From positions 1 to 55,469 of the forward strand of contig CAMYJZ010000005.1 of assembly GCA_947258845.1 (NCBI GenBank): 55,469 bases of DNA, given 5' to 3'. Made by a program: the position numbers and the translations under genes. This DNA is from an uncultured Ectothiorhodospiraceae bacterium. Lineage in GTDB: Bacteria; Pseudomonadota; Gammaproteobacteria; UBA9214. This document shows, piece by piece, positions 47,258 to 55,469 of the stretch. Each line of letters begins with the position of its first letter. Position 1 is the first letter of the stretch. The notes beneath the pieces are model-generated. The model was not told the DNA's origin, ran no database searches, and worked only from the letters and a program-made list of their open reading frames with translations.

Positions 47258-47887
47258 TCAGGCTGCTTGCCTTCTCCGCGCTACAGCCACCAGGCCGATC
47301 AGGCCGGAGCCGAACAGCCAGACTGCGGCTGGTACGGGAATGGCGGTGTTAACGATATCAGTACTGACTACCGTCCCGTTGGCGGATTCGATTGAGAAAC
47401 CGAAGAAGTTAAACGGTGTGTTGGTGTCAAGCCCGAGTTGACAGAGCAGCTCGCATGCTTTCGTGTCTGGACCCGTTCCAGCAAAGACCTGGTTTCCAAA
47501 GGTGTCTTCATAATACTCAAAGTCAGAGAAGTCACCCGATAACAAGAAGGTCGGATTAGCAACCAATTGATCGACGGTGCCAAAAATGGTGATTTGTGGT
47601 TCACCTACAGCACCCGTGTCAAAATTCAGGACGGCATTCACTTCGTAAACACCATTCCCCTGAGGTGCTCCATCTACAATGAGAGCACCAATCGGTATGT
47701 CTTCACCAACCACATTCATGTCGGCGTAAGTGATCGTACCTCCCGCCCCGGCAAGACCTGTTCCAAAGTCGATAACTGTGACTGCAGATGCGTTGGTCGA
47801 AACTACGGAGACCAACAAAGCAGCAATAAAGGTTGTTGTATTAATTAACTTTTTCAACTTGAACTCTCCTATTCTATGCTGGGTCAC
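47258..47887 (-). CDS. exported protein with VPLPA/PEP-CTERM-type sorting signal
   Basis: Signal peptide; C-terminal AIPVPAAVWLFGSGLIGLVAVARRRQAA. Confidence 0.85.
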   Translation of the reverse strand: MTQHRIGEFKLKKLINTTTFIAALLVSVVSTNASAVTVIDFGTGLAGAGGTITYADMNVVGEDIPIGALIVDGAPQGNGVYEVNAVLNFDTGAVGEPQITIFGTVDQLVANPTFLLSGDFSDFEYYEDTFGNQVFAGTGPDTKACELLCQLGLDTNTPFNFFGFSIESANGTVVSTDIVNTAIPVPAAVWLFGSGLIGLVAVARRRQAA

Positions 47888-48182
47888 TTGACACTATTGT
47901 CAAACAAAGATCACCCATATTCCTTTGTATGTTAATTAATTATACAGATAACGCGCCAAAAAATTAACACTCTATAAAATACAGTAGGTTATGTTGCTCT
48001 TAATCTGTCTCCTGTTTTATAATGTGTAAAGAATTCCGACAGTATTCTTTAGGTATTTTAGAGGCATTCTAAGTGAATACATTAATATTTCAGTCGGTTA
48101 TACAAATGATGTCCTATTGTTAAATCTTCTTAACACTCGAATGAGTCCATCCGAATGTGTTTCAAGAAGAGCTTTGAGAATA

Positions 48183-48259
48183 TGGTCGGGGTGAGAGGAT
48201 TTGAACCTCCGACCCCTGCCTCCCGAAGGCAGTGCTCTACCAGGCTGAGCTACACCCCG
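48183..48259 (-). tRNA. tRNA-Pro (anticodon CGG), CCA encoded
   Basis: Minus strand cggggtgtagctcagcctggtagagcactgccttcgggaggcaggggtcggaggttcaaatcctctcaccccgacca; anticodon loop ttCGGga; 7-bp acceptor stem. Confidence 0.97.
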
Positions 48260-49257
48260 ATTAATAGGTACGGTTTACGGTCCGCGAGGCTGTACAGCGC
48301 CTCCTTGTATGGCGATGCCGGCAGCGGGTCCAGTGCGGCGATCGCCAGACCGGCCTCCCGTTGCGCGGCCTGCGCAGTGTACGGGATGCCCCCGGTGGAT
48401 TCAATGGCGGCGCAGACGTCAGCCATGTTGTCGTGACCGCCGTTTTCGATGGCCTTGCGCAGCAGCTCGCTCTGCTCCGGGGTGCCCGTGTTGATGGCGT
48501 GGATCAGGGGGAGGGTGGGCTTGCCCTCGGCCAGGTCGTCGCCCAGGTTCTTGCCGGTGTCCTCGGGGGAGGCACTGTAATCCAGGGCATCGTCGACCAG
48601 CTGGAAGGCGACGCCCAGGTGCATGCCGTAGGCGGCCAGGGCGGTTTCTGTGGCCTCAGGTTGCCCGCCGAGGATGGCGCCGATACGGGCGGCGGCCTCG
48701 AACAGCTTGGCGGTCTTGCGGCTCACCACTTCCAGGTAGCGTTGCTCGGTGGTCGCTGCATCATGGCAGTTGAGCAGCTGCAGCACTTCGCCCTCGGCGA
48801 TGGTGTTGGTGGTGTGCGACATGATCTCCATGATGTGCATGTCGTCGGCCTCGACCATCATTTCGAAGGCGCGCGAATAAAGGAAATCGCCGACCAGTAC
48901 CGCGGCCTCGTTGCCCCAGACGGCGTTGGCGGTCATGTTGCCGCGGCGCAGTTTCGAGGCGTCGACCACGTCGTCGTGCAGCAGGGTGGCGGTGTGGATG
49001 AACTCGATGACCGCGGCCAGGTTGATATGCTGGTCGCCCTGGTAGTGGCAGGCACGGGCCGCGAGCAGCACCAGCAGGGGACGCAGGCGCTTGCCGCCGC
49101 TGTTGATGATGTAGTGGGACAGCTGGTTGATCAGGGCCACATCGCTGGACAGGCGTGCCCGGATGAGCGCGTCCACGGCCTGAACGTCATCCTTTACGAG
49201 ATCGCGGAGCGCATCGACGTCTATTGTAACTTTATGTATTTTAAGCACTTCGCTCAT
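48250..49257 (-). CDS. ispB: octaprenyl diphosphate synthase (IspB-like); C-terminus apparently frameshifted and overlapping the tRNA gene
   Basis: GGKRLRPLLVLL, LLHDDVVDASKLRRG, FQLVDDALDY; ORF stop TAG at 48250-48252 lies within the tRNA-Pro gene. Confidence 0.93.
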   Translation of the reverse strand: MSEVLKIHKVTIDVDALRDLVKDDVQAVDALIRARLSSDVALINQLSHYIINSGGKRLRPLLVLLAARACHYQGDQHINLAAVIEFIHTATLLHDDVVDASKLRRGNMTANAVWGNEAAVLVGDFLYSRAFEMMVEADDMHIMEIMSHTTNTIAEGEVLQLLNCHDAATTEQRYLEVVSRKTAKLFEAAARIGAILGGQPEATETALAAYGMHLGVAFQLVDDALDYSASPEDTGKNLGDDLAEGKPTLPLIHAINTGTPEQSELLRKAIENGGHDNMADVCAAIESTGGIPYTAQAAQREAGLAIAALDPLPASPYKEALYSLADRKPYLLIGV

Positions 49258-49434
49258 ATCGGGTTGATATTTATGTTGATTTCACACTGGCCAGGCGGCA
49301 GTTTACGGAGCGCCCAATAGTCTAACGGTGTTAACCGGCGGGTGCCAGAAGGTATTTGATTGACCTCGGTGGGTGCAGTCATTAGAATGAGCGGCCTTTT
49401 TCTGAATACAGATGATGCACTTGGAGTTTCTGAC

Positions 49435-49683
49435 ATGTATGCGAAGCTGGACGCCGGTGAAGGTGATTCGGTGGAGTTCGACCAGGTCCTGATGGTGGGC
49501 GAGGGTAAAGACGTCAAGATCGGCACCCCCTACCTGGACGGCAGCCGGGTGACCGCTAAGGTCAAGGCCCACGGCCGCAACAAGAAGGTCGAAATCATCA
49601 AGTTCCGTCGTCGCAAGCACCACATGAAGCGCATGGGTCACCGCCAGGACTTCACGGAAGTGGAAATCACGGGCATCTCCTGA
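49435..49683 (+). CDS. rplU: 50S ribosomal protein L21, apparently lacking about 20 residues after MYA
   Basis: [36 protein letters not shown]...[38 protein letters not shown] at 49422-49425. Confidence 0.92.
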   Translation: MYAKLDAGEGDSVEFDQVLMVGEGKDVKIGTPYLDGSRVTAKVKAHGRNKKVEIIKFRRRKHHMKRMGHRQDFTEVEITGIS

Positions 49684-49710
49684 GACGCCAGGCGCAGAGA
49701 GGATTGATCA

Positions 49711-49968
49711 ATGGCACATAAAAAGGCAGGCGGCAGTACACGTAACGGCCGCGATTCAGAATCCAAACGACTGGGCGTGAAGCGCTATGGCGGCGAAGCC
49801 GTGGTCGCGGGTAACATCCTGGTGCGCCAGCGTGGCACCCATTTCCACCCGGGCAGGAATGTCGGCTGCGGCAAGGACTACACCCTGTTCGCCAAGGCGG
49901 ACGGCGAGGTCCGCTTCGTGCAGCGCGGTCCCAGGAAGCGGAAGTTTGTTGAAGTGGTTGCCGGCTGA
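49711..49968 (+). CDS. rpmA: 50S ribosomal protein L27
   Basis: [29 protein letters not shown]... Confidence 0.98.
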   Translation: MAHKKAGGSTRNGRDSESKRLGVKRYGGEAVVAGNILVRQRGTHFHPGRNVGCGKDYTLFAKADGEVRFVQRGPRKRKFVEVVAG

Positions 49969-49993
49969 ACCTGACAACACACGCCAATCATCA

Positions 49994-50019
49994 AGCCCCG
50001 CCCTCGAGCGGGGTTTTTT
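49994..50019 (+). terminator. intrinsic terminator after rpmA
   Basis: gccccgccctcgagcggggttttttg. Confidence 0.85.
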
Positions 50020-50087
50020 GTTAGCGAGAATCTCACCGCAGAGGCGCAGAGAAAATATTTTTTGAAGGTCTGATAAATTCGTTATAC

Positions 50088-51238
<1,151 letters not shown>

Positions 51239-51270
51239 TCTCTCTCCGGAAAGCGCCGCGTGGCGCACAC

Positions 51271-52413
51271 ATGAAAACGCATACCATGGCGGAAAAAATC
51301 AAGACTAGCGAGTGCCGGCGCTGGGTCATCAAGATCGGCAGTTCCCTGCTGACCAACGACGGCCGCGGCCTGGCCACCGATGCCATCGAGGGCTGGGTGG
51401 AACAGGTGGCGGCCCTGAAAAAGACCGGCCGTGAACTGCTGCTGGTCTCGTCGGGGGCCGTGGCCGAAGGTATGACACGGCTGGGCTGGACCCGGCGCCC
51501 GCATGCCCTGCATGAACTGCAGGCCGCGGCGGCGGTCGGGCAGATGGGCCTGATCCAGGCCTACGAGTCGCGCTTCCAGCGCTATGGCCTGCACACGGCG
51601 CAGGTGTTGCTGACCCATGATGACCTGGCCGATCGGCAGCGTTACCTGAATGCCCGCAGCACCCTGCGTTCCCTGCTCGGGCTGAACGTCATCCCCGTGG
51701 TCAACGAGAACGATACCGTGACCACCGACGAGATCCGCTTCGGCGACAACGACACCCTGGCCGCGCTGGTGGCCAACCTGGTGGAGGCCGACCTGCTGGT
51801 CCTGCTGACCGACCAGGCCGGGATGTACGAGAGCGACCCGCGCACCAATCCCGATGCGGCCCTGGTTGCCGAGGCACAGGCCGGTGATCCCGCGCTGGAG
51901 ACCATGGCGGCCGGCAGCGGGAGTGCACTGGGGCGCGGAGGCATGCTGACCAAGGTGCGGGCGGCGGCGCTGGCCGCGCGTTCCGGGACCCTGACCGTGA
52001 TCACGAATGGCCAGGAACCGGATGTCCTCCAGCGCATCGCCGCGGATGAAGCCGTGGGCACGCGCCTCTATCCGGCCCGGGTGCCACTGGCGGCGCGCAA
52101 GCAGTGGCTTGCGGGGCAACTCCAGGTCAAGGGCCACCTGACCGTGGACGAGGGTGCGATGAACGTATTGCGCAGCGCCGGCCGCAGCCTGTTGCCGGTG
52201 GGCGTTACCCGCGTGGAGGGTCGCTTCGAGCGCGGCGACCTGGTGGTGTGCCGCGGGCCAGACGGCAACGAGATTGCGCGTGGCCTGGTCAATTACAACG
52301 CCGCCGATTCAAGCAGGATCATCGGTCAGCCAAGCCAGCGGATCGAGGCGATCCTCGGTTATGTTGATGAACCTGAACTGATACACCGGGACAACCTGGT
52401 GCTGACGGGCTGA
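51271..52413 (+). CDS. proB: glutamate 5-kinase
   Basis: [43 protein letters not shown]-terminal PUA domain. Confidence 0.97.
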   Translation: MKTHTMAEKIKTSECRRWVIKIGSSLLTNDGRGLATDAIEGWVEQVAALKKTGRELLLVSSGAVAEGMTRLGWTRRPHALHELQAAAAVGQMGLIQAYESRFQRYGLHTAQVLLTHDDLADRQRYLNARSTLRSLLGLNVIPVVNENDTVTTDEIRFGDNDTLAALVANLVEADLLVLLTDQAGMYESDPRTNPDAALVAEAQAGDPALETMAAGSGSALGRGGMLTKVRAAALAARSGTLTVITNGQEPDVLQRIAADEAVGTRLYPARVPLAARKQWLAGQLQVKGHLTVDEGAMNVLRSAGRSLLPVGVTRVEGRFERGDLVVCRGPDGNEIARGLVNYNAADSSRIIGQPSQRIEAILGYVDEPELIHRDNLVLTG

Positions 52414-52423
52414 ATGCAGGCAC

Positions 52424-52453
52424 AAAAAAAGCCGGTCATCGACCGGCTTTTTT
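52424..52453. terminator. bidirectional terminator between convergent proB and rpsT
   Basis: aaaaaaagccggtcatcgaccggctttttt. Confidence 0.9.
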
Positions 52454-52473
52454 GAAGGCTGTGCGCCCTGCAA

Positions 52474-52734
52474 TTACATATTGCGGATGTGCTGATTCAG
52501 GCGGCTCTTGTGGCGCGCGGCCTTGTTCTTGTGGATCAGCCCTTTCCCTACCGTACTGTCGATAACCGGTACGGCGGCGCTGTAGGCCTCTTTGGCGGCC
52601 GTGGAATCACCCGCCTCGATCGCGGTAATGACCTTCTTGATGGACGTGCGCATCCGGGAACGCTGACCGGCATTCCGCTGGCGGCTGTTTTCTGCCTGCT
52701 TTGCGCGTTTGCTTGCTTGTGCTGAGTTCGCCAA
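52474..52734 (-). CDS. rpsT: 30S ribosomal protein S20
   Basis: MANSAQASKRAKQAENSRQRNAGQRSRMRTSIKKV. Confidence 0.97.
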   Translation of the reverse strand: MANSAQASKRAKQAENSRQRNAGQRSRMRTSIKKVITAIEAGDSTAAKEAYSAAVPVIDSTVGKGLIHKNKAARHKSRLNQHIRNM

Positions 52735-52970
52735 GAGACTGCTCCTGCCTAGGGTCGTTACAAAGACGGCGTATCATCCGGATTCCGGGCGGCTTTGTCA
52801 ATCTGCGGCCGGCCCGGGCGGGCGGGCGATGCCGGCCATGGACCAGGAAGGGTGCACCGGCCGGGCACTGCTGATAAGCTTTTGTTTTCTCAGCGTCCTT
52901 TATACTTCAGCAATGATTCGAACCATCCACCGTCCTGGTCCCCCGGTCGCGACCCCGAACAAGTCCGCAC

Positions 52971-54536
52971 ATGCCCCGTAAGCTTCTGAAAAACACTGTA
53001 ATTGTAGGTGCGATGACGCTGATCTCGCGGGTCCTCGGGCTGGTGCGGGATATTGTGCTGGCCGGGTTCGGTGCCAATGCCGGCATGGATGCCTTCTTCG
53101 TGGCCTTCAAGATCCCGAATTTCCTGCGCCGCCTGTTTGCCGAGGGGGCCTTCTCGCAGGCCTTCGTGCCGATCATCTCGGAATACAAGGAACAGCGCAC
53201 GCACGCCGCCGTCCAGGACCTGATCAACAAGGTCGCCGGTACCCTGGGAGGTATCCTGTCGGTGGTCGCCGTGGTGGGGGTGCTGGCCAGCCCGGTGCTG
53301 ATCACGATTTTCGCCCCGGGTTTTCTGTACCGCGATACAGCCCAGTTCGACCTGGCGGCGCAGATGCTGCGCCTGACCTTCCCCTACATCCTGTTCGTCT
53401 CGCTGGTGGCCTTTGCAGCGGGCATCCTCAATACCTTCGGCCGGTTCGCGGCGGCTTCGTTTGCGCCCGTTTGGCTGAACGTGGTGATGATCGGCGCCGC
53501 GTTGCTGGTCGCGCCGCGACTCGAGCAGCCGGTGCTGGCGCTGGCGGGCGGGGTATTCGTGGCCGGCGTGGTCCAGCTGCTGTTCCTGCTGCCAGCGCTG
53601 CAGCGCATCCGCCTCATGCCGCGGCCGCGCTGGGGTATCCGCGACGCGGGCGTGCGCCGCATTATGAAGCTGATGCTGCCGGGTATCCTGGGTTCCTCGG
53701 TGGCCCAGATCAACCTGCTGTTCGATACCCTGATCGCCTCCTTCCTGGTCGCCGGCAGCGTGAGCTGGCTCTATTATTCCGACCGCCTGGTGGAATTTCC
53801 GCTGGGCGTGTTCGCCATTGCCCTGTCGACGGTCATCCTCCCCAGCCTGTCGCGCAGTCATGCCAATGACTCCACCGACGAGTTTTCGGGCACCCTCGAC
53901 TGGGGGCTGCGCCTGGTGCTGCTGATCGGGATCCCCTCGGCGCTGGGCCTGTTCATCCTGGCCCGGCCGATGATCACCTCCCTGTTCATGTACCGCGACT
54001 TCACCGCGGTCGATGTCGACATGGCCGGGCTGAGCCTGATGGCCTACGCCATCGGCCTGCCGGCCTTCATGCTGATCAAGGTGCTGGCGCCCGGTTTCTA
54101 CTCGCGCAAGGACCCGCGCACCCCGGTGCGCATCGCCATCGTCGCCCTGGTAACCAACATGGTGCTCAATCTCGTGTTCGTCATCCCCATGGTGCGGCTG
54201 GGGATACCGGGACCGCACGCCGGGCTGGCCCTGGCGACCTCGGTCGCGGCCTATGTCAACGCCGGCCTGCTGTTTTGGGTCCTGTACCGCGACCGCTTCT
54301 ACCGGCCGCGGCCGGGCTGGCGCCGGTTCGCCCTGCAGATGCTGCTGGCCGGCGGGGTGATGGTCGCGGTGCTGGTGTGGGGCATGCCGTCCCTGTCGGA
54401 GTGGATCGCGTGGGACGTGACCGGCCGGGTGGGGCAGCTGTCCCTCTGGGTGGCCATCGGTGCCCTGGTCTATCTTGCCGGCCTGCGTCTCGGCGGACTG
54501 CGCTGGTCGGCCTTCAGGCGCACCGGGCAGGCGTGA
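52971..54536 (+). CDS. murJ: lipid II flippase MurJ
   Basis: LLKNTVIVGAMTLISRVLGLVRDIVLA, FFVAFKIPNFLRRLFAEGAFSQAFVP. Confidence 0.97.
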   Translation: MPRKLLKNTVIVGAMTLISRVLGLVRDIVLAGFGANAGMDAFFVAFKIPNFLRRLFAEGAFSQAFVPIISEYKEQRTHAAVQDLINKVAGTLGGILSVVAVVGVLASPVLITIFAPGFLYRDTAQFDLAAQMLRLTFPYILFVSLVAFAAGILNTFGRFAAASFAPVWLNVVMIGAALLVAPRLEQPVLALAGGVFVAGVVQLLFLLPALQRIRLMPRPRWGIRDAGVRRIMKLMLPGILGSSVAQINLLFDTLIASFLVAGSVSWLYYSDRLVEFPLGVFAIALSTVILPSLSRSHANDSTDEFSGTLDWGLRLVLLIGIPSALGLFILARPMITSLFMYRDFTAVDVDMAGLSLMAYAIGLPAFMLIKVLAPGFYSRKDPRTPVRIAIVALVTNMVLNLVFVIPMVRLGIPGPHAGLALATSVAAYVNAGLLFWVLYRDRFYRPRPGWRRFALQMLLAGGVMVAVLVWGMPSLSEWIAWDVTGRVGQLSLWVAIGALVYLAGLRLGGLRWSAFRRTGQA

Positions 54537-54592
54537 TTGCATGGCCGAGTGCCTTATAATCGCCGCTTTTCCCGATCGCCCGGTTTAATTAC

Positions 54593-55469
54593 ATGGAACT
54601 GATTCGTGGTCTTCACAACCTGCGCCCGCGGCACCGCGGCTGTGCCGCCACCATCGGCAACTTCGACGGTGTGCACCTTGGCCACCAGGCGGTGCTGGGC
54701 CAGTTGTCGGAGCGGGCCGCGGCACTGAACCTGCCGACCGCGGTGATCACCTTCGAGCCGCAGCCGCGTGAATACTTCACGCCGGAGCTGGCGCCGCCCC
54801 GGCTGACGCGCTTCAGGGAGAAGGTCGAGGCCCTGCGCCGCTTCGGCGTGGACCGGCTGCTGTGCCTGCGTTTCGGCGACTACCTGGCCGGGCTGGATCC
54901 TGAAGAATTTATCCGCCTCATCCTGGTTGAAGGGCTGGGGGTGAAATACCTCGTGGTCGGCGATGACTTTCACTTCGGCAAGGACCGGGCCGGGAACTTT
55001 CAGATGCTGGTGCGCGCCGGCGAGGCGCACGGCTTCCAGGTGGTCAACATGCACACCTTCAATATCGACCACACGCGGGTCAGCAGCACGCGCATACGCG
55101 AGGCCCTGGACGCGGGCAACTTCGATATGGCCGAGTCCCTGCTCGGGCGTCCCTTCCGGATGAGCGGCCGGGTTGCCCACGGCGACAAGCGTGGGCGCAC
55201 CATCGGCTTCCCGACGGCCAATATCCACCTGCACCGCTCGGCCATCCCGCTGCAGGGCGTGTTTGCCGTGGAGCTGTTCGGTATCAAGGGCGAGCCGCAC
55301 CAGGGCGTGGCGAACATCGGTACCCGGCCGACCGTGGGCGGGACCCGCACCCTGCTGGAGGTCCACCTGTTCGACTTCGATGCCGACATCTACGGCAGCC
55401 ACGTGCAGGTCACCTTCCTGCACAAGCTCCGGGACGAGCAGCGCTTTGACTCCTTCGAGGAACTCAAGC
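54593..55469 (+). CDS. ribF: bifunctional riboflavin kinase/FAD synthetase (partial, runs off window end)
   Basis: ATIGNFDGVHLGHQAVL, GDDFHFGKDRAGN, VSSTRIREAL, GRTIGFPTANI; no stop before the window end. Confidence 0.96.
   Translation, partial: MELIRGLHNLRPRHRGCAATIGNFDGVHLGHQAVLGQLSERAAALNLPTAVITFEPQPREYFTPELAPPRLTRFREKVEALRRFGVDRLLCLRFGDYLAGLDPEEFIRLILVEGLGVKYLVVGDDFHFGKDRAGNFQMLVRAGEAHGFQVVNMHTFNIDHTRVSSTRIREALDAGNFDMAESLLGRPFRMSGRVAHGDKRGRTIGFPTANIHLHRSAIPLQGVFAVELFGIKGEPHQGVANIGTRPTVGGTRTLLEVHLFDFDADIYGSHVQVTFLHKLRDEQRFDSFEELK

Noticed and set aside
52890-54542. 550-aa minus-strand ORF opposite murJ
   Set aside because: Low-complexity, His/Gln/Arg-rich translation typical of antisense frames; murJ is unambiguous on the plus strand.

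Overview
The window is a chromosomal segment of a gammaproteobacterium, probably a sulfur oxidiser. It carries about 55 credible genes, one tRNA-Pro(CGG), several intrinsic terminators and REP-like intergenic repeats. No CRISPR array, prophage or IS element was seen. Main blocks: (1) MutT/TenI fusion, two divergent MsrA genes, pirin, oxidoreductase and SLC13 transporter; (2) DUF1820, glutaredoxin, SixA and a convergent Ppx/Ppk polyphosphate pair, K+ channel and a CarS-like protein; (3) an inverted duplication of a Gly/Tyr-rich sulfur-globule-like gene flanking a hybrid kinase, a RR-PAS protein and an ArsR repressor with SqrR/BigR-like cysteine spacing; (4) a run of small uncharacterised genes, including two paralogues sharing an exact C-x12-C-x15-C-x8-C frame and a metzincin-like protein; (5) TonB receptor, YfiR and GGDEF-EAL; (6) a type I secretion locus with a 1899-aa RTX lipase-like protein and an AT-richer membrane-protein gene inserted before it; (7) ispB, rplU-rpmA-obgE-proB, rpsT, murJ and ribF. 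The most unusual signals are an rplU gene apparently lacking about 20 N-terminal codons, an ispB gene whose stop codon lies inside the adjacent tRNA-Pro, a ppx gene with no ATG/GTG/TTG start, the candidate persulfide-regulated sulfur-globule locus, and the four-cysteine paralogue family. All product calls come from reading the sequence and remembered family motifs; no database search was run.
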